The notes: a model not told the origin generated them from the sequence alone. Shown: positions 29,465 through 38,665, counted from the stretch's first letter. The stretch: 64,000 bases of DNA from Jannaschia sp. W003 (GCF_025144335.1 NZ_CP083539.1:187501-251500), one strand, 5' to 3'. Numbers and translations are program-made.

Positions 29465-30840
29465 ACGCCGTGGCCCCGCCCGCGCCCGCCACGCCGCGCC
29501 CCGCCGCCCCCGCGAAGCCCCCCGCCGCCGCGCCCGCGGGCGATCCGAACCCCGCCGCCCGCTGGAAGGCCAACCGCCACCTCGCGCTCGGATTCCTCTC
29601 GCTCGCCCTGCTGCTCGGCGGCTTCGGCACCTGGGCCGTCACCGCCAACATCTCGGGCGCCATCATCTCGCCCGGCCGCGTCGCCGTGGAGGACAACCGC
29701 CAGGTCGTGCAGCACCCCGACGGCGGCGTGGTCGGCGCCGTCCTCGTGCGCGAGGGCGACCGCGTCGACGAGGGCGAGGTGCTGATCCGCCTCGACAGCA
29801 CCCTGCTGCGCTCCGAGGCCCAGACCGTGGCCAACCGCCTGTGGGAGCTGCTCGCCCGCTCCGCCCGCCTCGAGGCGGAGCGCGACGGCGCCGAGCCGGA
29901 CTTCCCCGAGGCCCTGCTGGCCGCCGCCGAGGCCGACCCCGAGATCGCCGAGGTGGTCGAGGGCCAGCGCAACCTCTTCGACGCCCGCGCCCGCTCCATC
30001 TCCACCCGCACCGAGCAGCTCCGCCGCCGCAAGGAGCAGATCGCCAGCCAGATCGAGGGCACCGAGGCCCAGCGCGTCGCCATCGACGAGCAGCTCGCCC
30101 TCGTCGACACCGAGCTCGAGGACGCCCAGTCCCTGCTCGACCGGGGCCTCGCCCAGACCAGCCGGGTGCTCGCGCTCCAGCGCGAGAAGTCCCGCCTCCT
30201 GGGCACCTCGGGCGAGCTGATCGCCGCGGTGGCCGAGCTGGAGGGCCGCGTCACCGAGATCGACATCGAGATCGAGGCCCTCGACGCCCAGGCCCGCCAG
30301 GAGGCGATCACCGAGCTGCGCGACCTGCGCGTCGACGAGATCGAGCTCGCCGAGCGGCTGTCCACCTTGCGCGAGCAGCTCTCGCGCCTCGACATCACCG
30401 CGCCGGTGCCCGGCATCGTCTACGACCTGAAGGTGTTCGGCCCCCGCTCCGTGGTCCGCCCCGCCGAGCCGGTGCTCTACATCGTGCCCCAGGACCGGCC
30501 CCTGGTGATCCGCACCGAGGTCGATCCGATCCACGTCGACCAGATCTACCCCGGCCAGCCCGTCACCCTGCGCCTCTCGGCCTTCGACGCCCGCACCACG
30601 CCCGAGCTGGAGGGGCGCGTGGTGCGCGTCTCGCCCGACGCCTTCGTGGACGAGGCCACGGGCCGCACCTGGTACGCCGCCGCGGTGCTGCCCGAGGAGG
30701 GCGAGATCGAGCGCCTCGGCGGCCAGCCCCTGCTGCCCGGCATGCCCGTGGAGGCCTACCTGCGCACCGACGACCGCACGCCGCTGGCCTATCTCGTGAA
30801 GCCGCTCTCGGACTACTTCACCCGCGCGTTCCGAGAGTAG
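29461..30840 (+). CDS. HlyD-family membrane fusion protein (PrtE-like)
   Basis: A 459-residue periplasmic adaptor. It begins at a GTG that overlaps the preceding stop. A Pro/Ala-rich cytoplasmic tail is followed by one membrane helix (about 40-60), a lipoyl-like domain ([29 protein letters not shown]), long coiled coils (about 130-300), and the returning lipoyl half and beta barrel ([19 protein letters not shown], then [13 protein letters not shown]). It would bridge the ABC exporter to a TolC-type channel. Confidence 0.92.
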   Translation: MNAVAPPAPATPRPAAPAKPPAAAPAGDPNPAARWKANRHLALGFLSLALLLGGFGTWAVTANISGAIISPGRVAVEDNRQVVQHPDGGVVGAVLVREGDRVDEGEVLIRLDSTLLRSEAQTVANRLWELLARSARLEAERDGAEPDFPEALLAAAEADPEIAEVVEGQRNLFDARARSISTRTEQLRRRKEQIASQIEGTEAQRVAIDEQLALVDTELEDAQSLLDRGLAQTSRVLALQREKSRLLGTSGELIAAVAELEGRVTEIDIEIEALDAQARQEAITELRDLRVDEIELAERLSTLREQLSRLDITAPVPGIVYDLKVFGPRSVVRPAEPVLYIVPQDRPLVIRTEVDPIHVDQIYPGQPVTLRLSAFDARTTPELEGRVVRVSPDAFVDEATGRTWYAAAVLPEEGEIERLGGQPLLPGMPVEAYLRTDDRTPLAYLVKPLSDYFTRAFRE

Positions 30841-30859
30841 CGACGTCGCGCCGGGCAGT

Positions 30860-30899
30860 CGGGTCGGGGCCGCCGGACCGGCGGGGCGGGACCGACCCG
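30860..30899. terminator. Large hairpin after the HlyD gene
   Basis: Outer arms CGGGTCGG (30860-30867) and CCGACCCG (30892-30899) enclose a second inverted repeat (GCCGCCG/CGGCGGGGC). There is no T run, so it may be a factor-dependent terminator or only an RNA-stabilising structure. Confidence 0.4.
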
Positions 30900-31043
30900 G
30901 ACGGGCCGCCGCCGGCGGATCGGGGCCGCCCGGCGCGCGGGGCCTTGGCACGCGCCGGGGGCATGGGCAGGATGCGGCCCGAACCCGCCGCGCCGGCGGC
31001 GCCCCGCCCGGCGCCGCGGCGGCGCCGCACCGACGGAGTGTCC

Positions 31044-31715
31044 ATGCGCCTGCGCCGGCCGTCCGAGCCGCCCCCCTGGCACCTCCACCTGCTGCGCACC
31101 GGCGGCGACATGGCCGATCACGTCGGGCCGGTCCGGCTGGCCGCCGAGGCGGCGCGCGCCGCGATCCACCGGATCGTGCCCTGCCCGGCGCTGGACCTGC
31201 TCCTGCGCCGCGCTGGCCCCGAGGCCACGCTCCCCGACCTCGGCCTCGCCGCCGTGGCGCTGGAGCCTCGGCTGATGGCGCTGAACGGCGACCCGTCCGC
31301 CCGCGCCTTCGGGCGCAGCCTCCACGACGGCGCGCTGGTGCGCGTGCTGGTCCACGAGGCGCATCACTGCCTGCGCATGGCCGGGCCCGGCTACGGCCGC
31401 ACCCTGGGCGAGGCGCTGGTGTCCGAGGGGCTGGCCGGCGCGTTCGTCTCCGCCGCCCTCGGCACCGTGCCCGAGCCGTGGGAGGACGCCGTGGGCGAAG
31501 CCACGCTGCTGCGCCACTGGCCCGCCCCGGACATCCTGGCCGCGCCCTGCGACCACGGGCGCTGGTTCGCGGGCACCGGCGACCTTCCGCTGTGGATCGG
31601 CTACGCCCTCGGCTACCGCATCGCCTCGCGCTGGGCGATGCTGACGCGCCCCAAGGGCCGCGACTGGACCGAGGTGTCCGCCCGCGCCGTGATCGAGACC
31701 GCCGCGCTCGCCTGA
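31044..31715 (+). CDS. DUF2268-like putative zinc metallopeptidase
   Basis: A 223-residue protein with an HEAHH zinc motif (H104, E105, H108) in LVHEAHHCLRMAGPGYGRTLGEALVSEGLAGAF. This is the layout of DUF2268, a family of predicted zinc-dependent proteases in which the Glu of SEGLA would be the third ligand. No signal peptide is seen. The ATG at 31044 has a GGAG site; an in-frame ATG at 30963 would add a Pro/Arg-rich stretch. Substrate unknown. It follows the type I secretion pair after a 203-base gap with a hairpin, so a shared role is uncertain. Confidence 0.65.
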   Translation: MRLRRPSEPPPWHLHLLRTGGDMADHVGPVRLAAEAARAAIHRIVPCPALDLLLRRAGPEATLPDLGLAAVALEPRLMALNGDPSARAFGRSLHDGALVRVLVHEAHHCLRMAGPGYGRTLGEALVSEGLAGAFVSAALGTVPEPWEDAVGEATLLRHWPAPDILAAPCDHGRWFAGTGDLPLWIGYALGYRIASRWAMLTRPKGRDWTEVSARAVIETAALA

Positions 31716-31779
31716 GAGCGCCGTTGCCCGCGCGCCCGCGCCGTGCCACGGCTGCGGGGCCAACCCGAGGAGCCTGCCC

Positions 31780-32238
31780 ATGTCCATCGAACAGCGCCTC
31801 GCCGAGCTCGGCGTCGCCCTCGACGCCCCGCCCGCGCCCGCCGCCAACTACGTGCCCTTCGTGCGCACCGGCTCCACGCTCTACGTCTCGGGCCAGATCA
31901 GCCAGGACGCCGGGGGCATGGTGCGGGGCCGCCTCGGCGAGGACATGGACGTGGAGGCCGGCGCCGAGGCCGCGCGCCTCTGCGCGATCTCGCTCCTGGC
32001 CCAGGTCAAGGCCGCCTGCGACGGCGACATCGAGCGCCTGCGTCGCGTGGTCAAGCTCACCGCCTTCGTGAACTCCACGCCCGGCTTCGGCGACCAGCCG
32101 AAGGTGGTGAACGGCGCCTCCGACTTCCTGGTCGAGGCCCTGGGCGACCGCGGCCGCCACGCCCGCTCCGCGGTCTCGGCCGGCGCCCTGCCCTTCGGCG
32201 TGGCCGTGGAGATCGAGGGCATCTTCGAGATCGAATGA
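31780..32238 (+). CDS. RidA-family (YjgF/YER057c/UK114) protein
   Basis: A 152-residue RidA-like protein. RidA enzymes hydrolyse reactive enamine/imine intermediates released by PLP enzymes; this longer subgroup is less well characterised. Visible are YVPFVRTGSTLYVSGQIS, RLRRVVKLTAFVNSTPGF and the end AVSAGALPFGVAVEIEGIFEIE. The Arg that binds substrate carboxylate in classical RidA would lie in GRHARSAVSAG. A CGAGGAG site precedes the ATG. The next gene overlaps by four bases. Confidence 0.85.
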   Translation: MSIEQRLAELGVALDAPPAPAANYVPFVRTGSTLYVSGQISQDAGGMVRGRLGEDMDVEAGAEAARLCAISLLAQVKAACDGDIERLRRVVKLTAFVNSTPGFGDQPKVVNGASDFLVEALGDRGRHARSAVSAGALPFGVAVEIEGIFEIE

Positions 32239-32999
32239 CCCTCCGCGTGCCCCTCCCCCCGGCCTTCCTGCATCCCGGCCTGCTCGCCCACCGCGGCCTC
32301 CACGGCCCCGGCGTGCCCGAGAACTCCCGCGCCGCCTTCGCCGCGGCGCTGGAGGCGGGCTACGGCATCGAGCTGGACCTCCAGCGCACCGCCGACGGCG
32401 TCGCGCTCGCCTTCCACGACGACATGCTGCGCCGCCTCACCGGCACCGAGGGACGGGTGCGCGAGCGCAGCGCCGCCGAGATGGCCGCCCTGCCCCTCCT
32501 CGGCGGAGGCGGCGCGGGCGCGCCCACCCTCGCCGAGGTGCTCCAGCAGGTCGCCGGCCGCGTCCCCCTGCTGATCGAGATCAAGGACCAGGACGGCGCC
32601 CTCGGCGCGGACGTCGGCCCCCTGGAGGAGGCCGTCGCCGCCCTCCTGCGGGACTACGGCGGCCCCGTCGCCGTCATGAGCTTCAACCCCCACGCCGTCG
32701 CCGCCATGGCCGAACTGGCCCCCGCGATCCCCCGCGGGCTCGTGACGGACGCCTTCGCGCCCCGCAGCTGGCCCGGCGTCCCCGAGGCGCGCCTCGCGGA
32801 GCTGCGCGCCATCGGGGACGTCGCCCGCACCGGCGCCGCCTTCCTCAGCCACGACCACCGCGACCTCGCCAACCCCCGCGTCGCCGCGCTCCGCGACGCG
32901 GGCCTGCCGATCCTGTGCTGGACCGTCCGCTCCGCCGCCGAGGAGCAGGCCGCCCGTGCCGTCGCCCGGGCCGTCACCTTCGAGGGCTACCGCCCCTGA
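32235..32999 (+). CDS. Glycerophosphodiester phosphodiesterase
   Basis: A 254-residue GDPD-family TIM-barrel enzyme. It would hydrolyse glycerophosphodiesters from phospholipid turnover to glycerol-3-phosphate and an alcohol. Catalytic signatures are AHRGLHG and PENSRAAF with the metal ligands in YGIELDLQRTADG and FHDDMLRRLTG; LLIEIKDQ is the later Glu-x-Lys strand. There is no signal peptide, so it is cytoplasmic. It is co-translated with the RidA gene (ATGA). Confidence 0.92.
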   Translation: MTLRVPLPPAFLHPGLLAHRGLHGPGVPENSRAAFAAALEAGYGIELDLQRTADGVALAFHDDMLRRLTGTEGRVRERSAAEMAALPLLGGGGAGAPTLAEVLQQVAGRVPLLIEIKDQDGALGADVGPLEEAVAALLRDYGGPVAVMSFNPHAVAAMAELAPAIPRGLVTDAFAPRSWPGVPEARLAELRAIGDVARTGAAFLSHDHRDLANPRVAALRDAGLPILCWTVRSAAEEQAARAVARAVTFEGYRP

Positions 33000-33045
33000 C
33001 GCCGCACCGCCTTGCCGCGGGCCCATGCGCCCCCATGTCAGCGCG

Positions 33046-34254
33046 ATGACCCAAGCCCAGCCCGCCGACCCCGCCGCCGAGATCTCCGTCGAGGTCCTCG
33101 ACGGCGTCCTCGCCGCCGACCCCGCCACCTGGGACGCCTGCGCCTGCCCCGAGGCGGCGGATGGCGGCCGCCCATACGACCCCTTCACCACCCACCGCTT
33201 CCTTGCCGCCCTCGAGCGCTCCGGCTCGGTCGGCCCCGGCACGGGCTGGCAGCCCCAGCCCCTCCTCGCCCGCGAGGGCGGCCGGGTCATCGGCGCGGCG
33301 CCCCTCTACGTGAAGGGCCACAGCCAGGGCGAGTACATCTTCGACCACGCCTGGGCCAACGCCTGGGAGCGGGCGGGCGGCGACTACTACCCCAAGCTCC
33401 AGGTCGCGGTCCCCTTCACCCCCGCCACGGGCCGCCGCTTCCTGGTCCGCCCCGGCCACGAGCGGACCGCCTTCGCCGCCCTCGCCCAGGGCGCCGTGCA
33501 GGTGACGGAGACCAACGACCTCTCCTCGCTCCACGTCACCTTCTGCACCGAAGCGGAACGCGAGGCCGGCGAGGCCGCGGGCCTCCTGGGCCGCATCTCG
33601 CAGCAGTTCCACTGGGTGAACCGGGATTACCCCGACTTCGACGCCTTCCTCGCCGCCCTCTCGTCGCGCAAGCGCAAGAACGTCCGCCGCGAGCGTGCGC
33701 AGGCGCAGAGCTTCGGCGGCCGCATCCTGGAGCTGACCGGGGACAGCATCGAGCCCCGCCACTGGGACGCCTTCTGGCGCTTCTACCAGGACACCGGGGC
33801 GCGCAAATGGGGCACCCCCTACCTCGCCCGCCGCTTCTTCGACGAGGTGCAGGAGACGATGCGCGACGACGTGCTCCTCGTCCTCGCCGAGCGCGAGGGC
33901 CAATACGTCGCCGGCGCCCTCAACTTCATCGGCCGCGACACGCTCTACGGCCGCTACTGGGGCTGCACCGAGCACCACCCCGCGCTCCACTTCGAGCTGT
34001 GCTACTACCGCGCCATCGACTGGGCGATCCGCCACGGACTCAAGCGCGTCGAGGCGGGCGCGCAGGGCGAGCACAAGCTCGCCCGCGGCTACCTCCCCGT
34101 CGCCTGCCACTCGCTCCACCACCTGCCCAACGAGGGCTTCCGCCGCGCGGTCGCCCAGTTCCTCGAGGCCGAGCGCGGCGCGGTCGACCGCGACATCGAG
34201 GTCCTGACGAGCTACGGTCCGTTCCGTCACGCGGAGGTGGAGGAACGCGAATGA
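33046..34254 (+). CDS. DUF482 / GNAT-fold acyltransferase-like protein
   Basis: A 402-residue protein of the DUF482 group, whose fold resembles Fem/GNAT aminoacyl- or acyltransferases and which is often labelled peptidogalycan biosynthesis protein without firm evidence. Visible family stretches are [77 protein letters not shown], and [17 protein letters not shown]. The exact acceptor is unknown. The start may be 33025 or 33046; neither has a good ribosome site. phhB overlaps its stop by four bases. Confidence 0.8.
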   Translation: MTQAQPADPAAEISVEVLDGVLAADPATWDACACPEAADGGRPYDPFTTHRFLAALERSGSVGPGTGWQPQPLLAREGGRVIGAAPLYVKGHSQGEYIFDHAWANAWERAGGDYYPKLQVAVPFTPATGRRFLVRPGHERTAFAALAQGAVQVTETNDLSSLHVTFCTEAEREAGEAAGLLGRISQQFHWVNRDYPDFDAFLAALSSRKRKNVRRERAQAQSFGGRILELTGDSIEPRHWDAFWRFYQDTGARKWGTPYLARRFFDEVQETMRDDVLLVLAEREGQYVAGALNFIGRDTLYGRYWGCTEHHPALHFELCYYRAIDWAIRHGLKRVEAGAQGEHKLARGYLPVACHSLHHLPNEGFRRAVAQFLEAERGAVDRDIEVLTSYGPFRHAEVEERE

Positions 34255-34559
34255 CCGAGTTCGGCGAGAGCGTCGTCCCCGAGGGCTGGACCCTCCGCGA
34301 CGGCGGCCTGGAGCGTGAATGGCGCTTCCGCGACTTCGCGGAGGCCTGGGGCTTCATGAGCCGCGTGGCGCTCTTGGCCGAGAAGGCGAACCACCACCCG
34401 GACTGGTCGAACAGCTACGGGACGGTGCGGGTGCGCCTGACGAGCCACGACGTGGGCGGGGTGACGGAGCGGGATCGGCGGTTGGCGGAGGGGATTGGGC
34501 GAATGGTTCAAGCATTTTCGAAATCTGAAACCGCATACTTTTCGCTGCACCATACATAA
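34251..34559 (+). CDS. phhB: Pterin-4a-carbinolamine dehydratase, C-terminal end altered by the islet junction
   Basis: A 102-residue PCD/DCoH-family protein; in the family it dehydrates 4a-hydroxytetrahydrobiopterin after aromatic amino-acid hydroxylation. The active-site motif is [12 protein letters not shown], followed by [26 protein letters not shown]. Homologues normally stop soon after that helix. Here the reading frame runs on for about 15 residues ([16 protein letters not shown]) encoded by AT-rich DNA that differs sharply from the gene body. The natural 3' end seems to have been replaced by the incoming islet. The catalytic part is intact, so the protein is probably still active. Confidence 0.85.
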   Translation: MTEFGESVVPEGWTLRDGGLEREWRFRDFAEAWGFMSRVALLAEKANHHPDWSNSYGTVRVRLTSHDVGGVTERDRRLAEGIGRMVQAFSKSETAYFSLHHT

Positions 34560-35645
34560 ACCATTAGTCGCCCCAACCCCAATTACGACATGCCAAACCG
34601 AAGACGTCAGCAATAGGCTGGAACCGTGGGGCCACATTACCTTCCATTAGTACATTAAGCATACCCAAAACACACTGCGTTCGCAACAGAATCACTTCGC
34701 GCCGAAGAAGGATAGTCAATGGAGACCAAGTCCGAACGAGCGGCTAATACCAAACTATTAATGGGGGCTGCCTTGCATCTACAATTTTTTCAGAATCTTA
34801 TAGAAAGTGGGAAAGTAGATGACCCAATTGTGAAAGGCGCTGAGTATCGGGCGGCCATCGGTTTTATATGTGAGCGTCTTGAAAGCCAGTTGAACTCTAC
34901 CTCAGTCGAGATTCAAAACGAAACTACCGAACCAACCATTCTGAAATTCCTTATCGCGGCGAACGCTCCCTCCGCGAATGACGCGATCTCACGCTTGAGG
35001 AATTGGCTGAAGGGGGCAAAGCATGTCATAATTTGTGACCCCTACTTTTTTAAATTTATTCCGAACGGAATCTATCCTACGGTAGAGAAGTACGCCTCTT
35101 CTATAGAGAAGATGCTGCCGAAATCTGCGACACGCATCGATATTTATAGCAACGGCCATACTATAACTGCCAAGCGCGCAGTTGTGGGTAAATTGAAGGC
35201 GGGGCGGAGCATTCGGCATTTTAGCTCGAGCGGTATTCATGATCGCTTCCTAATAAGAGACAACAACGCTGGGAAGATTATCGGCACCTCGTTTGGAGGA
35301 TTCGGAAGCAAATTTTCCGTTGTAGTTGATTTGTCTGAAAAGGATGTGAAGTCTGTTTGCGAAAATCTAAGGGGGCTTTGCCCCAGCGTTGTCGGCTCGC
35401 GACAGTAGAACCCCACATCGGATACTAAGTTAAGTTGTCAGACAGAAGCACAAGCTGCACTTAAAACCTTTACACTATTAATTCCAGTTTTCTGTACAAT
35501 GGCAAAAATGCAAGTAATAATGTTGAATTTGGCGCCGATATAAAGTTTGCGCGGCTTTGGGTTTTTTGTCTCTATCGTGGAGACTATTCCGTAGACTGGC
35601 AGCGCATCGCAATTGCGGTTAACAACTACGCTGACCCATACCGCG
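34505..35645. mobile_element. AT-rich genomic islet of foreign composition
   Basis: From within the last codons of phhB to about 15 bases before the mscS ATG, base composition drops abruptly from the very GC-rich background to AT-rich DNA with runs such as TTTTTTAAATTTATT. It holds one convincing gene (34719-35408). The flanking non-coding parts (34560-34718 and 35409-35657) show no recognised gene. No integrase, transposase, tRNA, or clear terminal or target-site repeats were found; CCATTAGT occurs twice on the left side (34561 and 34644). The mechanism of entry is therefore unknown. Confidence 0.75.
34719..35408 (+). CDS. Phospholipase-D-like protein with an HxR variant of the HKD motif
   Basis: A 229-residue protein not assigned to a named family. 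The C-terminal half has a PLD-like core: VIICDPYFFKF (103-113), then H174-x-R176-x4-D181 in HDRFLIRD, followed by GTSFGGFGSKF. This is the PLD catalytic motif with Arg in place of Lys, as in several HDR-type PLD-like proteins. Only one motif is present, so activity would need a dimer. The N-terminal half is helical without a recognised domain. AAGGA lies seven bases before the ATG. Codon use is AT-rich, unlike all neighbours. PLD-like nucleases occur in defence and toxin systems, but no partner gene is seen here. Confidence 0.7.
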   Translation: METKSERAANTKLLMGAALHLQFFQNLIESGKVDDPIVKGAEYRAAIGFICERLESQLNSTSVEIQNETTEPTILKFLIAANAPSANDAISRLRNWLKGAKHVIICDPYFFKFIPNGIYPTVEKYASSIEKMLPKSATRIDIYSNGHTITAKRAVVGKLKAGRSIRHFSSSGIHDRFLIRDNNAGKIIGTSFGGFGSKFSVVVDLSEKDVKSVCENLRGLCPSVVGSRQ

Positions 35646-35657
35646 GAGCGCCCTTCC

Positions 35658-36551
35658 ATGAACGAACTCCTCTCCCGAGAGATCTACGCCGGCCGCGCGC
35701 TTGGCGACTTCCTCAGCCTCGAGTTCCTGGCCTCGATCCTCGGCGACATCCTCGCCGCCGCCGTGATCCTGATCCTGGCCTTCGCCGTCTCGGGCTGGGT
35801 CTCGCGGCGCATCCAGGGGCTGTCGGCGCGGCACGCCAAGCTCGACGACACCCTGTTCGACTTCCTCGGCAACATCGCACGCTACGCGATCCTGATCCTC
35901 GCCGGCGTGGTGGTGCTCAACACCTTCGGCATCCAGACCACCTCGATCGTCGCCGTGATCGGCGCCGCGGGCCTCGCCATCGGCCTCGCGCTGCAGGGCA
36001 CCCTGTCGAACGTGGCCGCCGGCGTGATGCTGATCTTCTTCCGGCCCATCAAGCTGGGCGACTTCGTGGAGATCTCGGGCCAGATGGGCACTGTGAAGTC
36101 GATCAACCTCAACTTCTGCGAGCTGGCCTCGGTGGGCAACGTGCAGATCATCATCCCCAACAGCCAAGTCTGGGGCAACACCATCGTCAACTACACCGCC
36201 TACGACATGCGCCAGGCCGAGTGGCACTTCGGGGTCAGCTACGACGCCGACCTCCATCTCGCCGCGCAGGTGATCCGCGACACCATCACGTCCGACCCGC
36301 GCTTCGTGCCCCTGCCCGAGCCGACGGTGCTGGTGGACAGCCTCGCCGACAGCTCCGTGAACTTCCTGGTGCGCGCCTGGGTCAAGCGCACCGACTTCTT
36401 CGGCTTCTCGAAGGACATGAACCGCGACGTGAAGATCGCCCTCGAGAGCGCCGGCATCTCCATCCCCTTCCCCCACCGCACCGTCATCGTGCAGCGCGGC
36501 GCGGGCGCCCCCGAGTTGTCGGACGAGCAGGCGGCCTCGGCGGGGGCCTGA
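35658..36551 (+). CDS. MscS-family small-conductance mechanosensitive channel
   Basis: A 297-residue inner-membrane channel protecting against osmotic downshock. It has three membrane helices; TM3 and the start of the beta domain read AAGLAIGLALQGTLSNVAAGVMLIFFRPIKLGDFVEI, the classic Gly/Ala-packed MscS pore helix. The beta domain follows (MGTVKSINLNFCEL, IIIPNSQVWGNTIVNY), then the alpha-beta C-terminal domain ending FPHRTVIVQ. The ATG at 35658 opens exactly where GC-rich sequence resumes after the islet, so its original promoter may have been displaced. Confidence 0.93.
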   Translation: MNELLSREIYAGRALGDFLSLEFLASILGDILAAAVILILAFAVSGWVSRRIQGLSARHAKLDDTLFDFLGNIARYAILILAGVVVLNTFGIQTTSIVAVIGAAGLAIGLALQGTLSNVAAGVMLIFFRPIKLGDFVEISGQMGTVKSINLNFCELASVGNVQIIIPNSQVWGNTIVNYTAYDMRQAEWHFGVSYDADLHLAAQVIRDTITSDPRFVPLPEPTVLVDSLADSSVNFLVRAWVKRTDFFGFSKDMNRDVKIALESAGISIPFPHRTVIVQRGAGAPELSDEQAASAGA

Positions 36552-36561
36552 GCGCGGCACT

Positions 36562-36609
36562 CCCCTTCCTCTGGCCCGAAATATCTCGGGGTCCGGGGCA
36601 GAGCCCCGG
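36562..36609. repeat. Dispersed intergenic repeat, copy 1
   Basis: Block A (CCCCTTCCTCTGGCC, then GAAATATCTCGGGG) is followed directly by block B, an inverted repeat CCGGGGC-AGA-GCCCCGG. The same two blocks recur at 45214-45332. Just beyond, GGGGTGCAC is repeated twice (about 36624-36650). The hairpin may also end the mscS or ocd transcript. Confidence 0.65.
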
Positions 36610-36666
36610 CGTCCCGAAGTATGCACGGGGGGTGCACAGGGGGTGCACGCATGGCGCCCCCCCGAT

Positions 36667-37743
36667 TCAGCCCTCCGCCGCCCGCCGCACCATCCCGAAG
36701 AGATCGCGCGGATCGTCGGGATCGGCCAGCAGGTCCAGCTCCGCGAAGTGCCCCGTGCGGCGCATCTCGCCGTGGATGTGGCGCAGCGCTGAGAAGTCCT
36801 CGGTGGCGAAGCCGACGCTGTCGAACAGCGTGATCTGCGAGGCCGCCGTGCGCCCCTCCGCCTCGCCCGCGATCACGCGCCAGAGCTCCGTGACGGGGTG
36901 GTCGTCGCCCAGTTGCTGGATCTCCCCCTCGACCCGCGTCTGCGGCGGATATTCCACGAAGATCGAAGACCTTAGCAGAATGTCGCGATGCAGCTCGGTC
37001 TTGCCCGGGCAGTCCCCGCCGATGGCGTTCAGGTGGACCCCCGCGCCCACCATGTTGTCCGAGAGGATCGTCGCCTGCCGCTTGTCGGCGGTGCAGGTGG
37101 TGATGACGTCGGCGCCCTCCACGGCCTCCTCGGGCGAGGCGCAGCGGACGACCTCCAGCCCCGACCCGGCGAGGTTGCGCGCGGCCTTCTCGGTGGCCGC
37201 CGGATCGACGTCGTAGAGCCGCACCGTCTCGATTCCCAGCCCATGCTGGAAGCCCAGCGCCTGGAACTCGCACTGCGCCCCGTTGCCGATCATGGCCATC
37301 GTGCGGGAATCCTTCGGCGCCAGGTACTTGGCGGCCATCACGGAAGTTGCGGCGGTGCGAAGCGCAGTCAGCACGGTCATCTCGGTGACCATCACGGGGT
37401 AGCCCGTGTCGACGCGCGCCAGCACCCCGAAGGCGGTCACGGTCTGGAAGCCGCGCGCCATGTTGGCGGGGTGGCCGTTCACGTACTTGAACCCGTAGTG
37501 CTCGCCGTCCGAGGTGGGCATCAGCTCGATCACGCCCTCGCGGGAGTGCGAGGGCACGCGCGCGACCTTGTCGAACTCGGGCCAGCGCCGGAAGTCGGCC
37601 TCGATGCGCTCGGCGATGGCGAGGATGGTCTCGGGGATCCCGGCCTCGTTCACAATGCGCATCATGTCGGCGACCGACACGAAGGGCACCATGGCCAGCT
37701 TCGAGGGGGCGGGGGCGGCGGTGTCGGGGGTCGGGGCGGTCAT
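36667..37743 (-). CDS. Ornithine cyclodeaminase
   Basis: A 358-residue member of the ornithine cyclodeaminase/mu-crystallin family. It would convert ornithine to proline and ammonia with NAD. Visible are FKYVNGHPANMARGFQTVTAFG (substrate region), TALRTAATSVMAAKYLA, the dinucleotide motif IGNGAQCEFQ, and AIGGDCPGKTEL, where the Asp is catalytic in the family. It lies one base downstream of the arginase gene, giving arginine to ornithine to proline. Control by the adjacent Lrp-type regulator is likely. Confidence 0.93.
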   Translation of the reverse strand: MTAPTPDTAAPAPSKLAMVPFVSVADMMRIVNEAGIPETILAIAERIEADFRRWPEFDKVARVPSHSREGVIELMPTSDGEHYGFKYVNGHPANMARGFQTVTAFGVLARVDTGYPVMVTEMTVLTALRTAATSVMAAKYLAPKDSRTMAMIGNGAQCEFQALGFQHGLGIETVRLYDVDPAATEKAARNLAGSGLEVVRCASPEEAVEGADVITTCTADKRQATILSDNMVGAGVHLNAIGGDCPGKTELHRDILLRSSIFVEYPPQTRVEGEIQQLGDDHPVTELWRVIAGEAEGRTAASQITLFDSVGFATEDFSALRHIHGEMRRTGHFAELDLLADPDDPRDLFGMVRRAAEG

Positions 37744-37744
37744 C

Positions 37745-38665
37745 TCAGTGGCTCCGGGTGGGGCGGTCGAGCACCGACTTGCCGAACAGCGAGGACACGA
37801 GGTCCACCATCAGCGTCGCGGTGCGGCCGCGCTCGTCGAGGAAGGGGTTCAGCTCGGCCAGGTCGAGCGAGGTGGCGAGGCCCCAGTCGTGGAGCGTCTC
37901 CATGATGAGGTGCGCCTCGCGGAACGTGGCGCCGCCGGGCACGGTGGTGCCCACGGCCGGCGCGATGGACGGGTCCAGGAAGTCCACGTCGAGCGAGACG
38001 TGAAGGTCGCCCCCCGCCTCCTCGACGCGGGCGAGGAAGGCCTCCAGCGGCGCCTTGATGCCGTGCTCGTCCACGTGGCGCATGTCGGCCACGTCGATGC
38101 CAGCCTCGCCTAGCGCGGCGCGCTCGGGAGCGTCCACGGAGCGCAGGCCGATCATGCAGATGCGCTCGGGCGCGACCGTGGCGAGGGGCGCGGGGAAGTG
38201 CGGCGTGAAGTCCGCGCGGCCCGTGAAGTAGGCGACGGGCGTGCCGTGGATGTTGCCGCTGTCGGTGGTGGCGAGGTCGTGGATGTCGCTGTGGGCATCG
38301 AGCCAGAGCACGAACAGCGGCCGGTCGCCGGCGCGCTTCGCCATGCCCGCCACGGTGCCCGCGGCCATCAGGTGGTCGCCGCCCAGGAACACCGGCACGG
38401 TGCCCGCGGGCACGGCGGCGGCGGCCTCCTGGATCGCGGCGGTCCAGCCGGCGCAGGCGGCGAGGTTCTTCAGGAGCGGGTTCGGGTGCGGGGGCACGTC
38501 GCGCGCCTCGGGGCGGACGTTGCCGGCGTCCTCGACCGCGTGGCCGAGGGCGGCGAGGGCGCGCTCCAGCCCGGCGGTGCGCAGGGCGTCGGGGCCCATG
38601 AGGCAGCCGCCCCGGCCCGCGCCGTCCTGAAGAGGGATGCCGATCAACTGGATGCTCTTGGTCAT
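37745..38665 (-). CDS. rocF: Arginase
   Basis: A 306-residue ureohydrolase that splits arginine into ornithine and urea with two manganese ions. Metal motifs are GGDH (VFLGGDHLMAAG), WLDAHSDIH and SLDVDFLDPSIAP; NIHGTPVAYFTG and the closing ELNPFLDERGRTATLM belong to the family. An AGGAG site precedes the ATG. It is the first gene of rocF-ocd and is divergent from an Lrp-family regulator. Confidence 0.95.
   Translation of the reverse strand: MTKSIQLIGIPLQDGAGRGGCLMGPDALRTAGLERALAALGHAVEDAGNVRPEARDVPPHPNPLLKNLAACAGWTAAIQEAAAAVPAGTVPVFLGGDHLMAAGTVAGMAKRAGDRPLFVLWLDAHSDIHDLATTDSGNIHGTPVAYFTGRADFTPHFPAPLATVAPERICMIGLRSVDAPERAALGEAGIDVADMRHVDEHGIKAPLEAFLARVEEAGGDLHVSLDVDFLDPSIAPAVGTTVPGGATFREAHLIMETLHDWGLATSLDLAELNPFLDERGRTATLMVDLVSSLFGKSVLDRPTRSH

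Noticed and set aside
34561..34652. CCATTAGT occurring twice as a possible insertion-site duplication of the islet
   Set aside because: Both copies are on the left side of the islet; none was found at the right junction, so it is not a flanking target duplication.
35438..35659. A 73-residue minus-strand reading frame in the right part of the islet
   Set aside because: It has no recognisable motif or good ribosome site and its start overlaps the mscS start codon region; AT-rich DNA may give such frames by chance.
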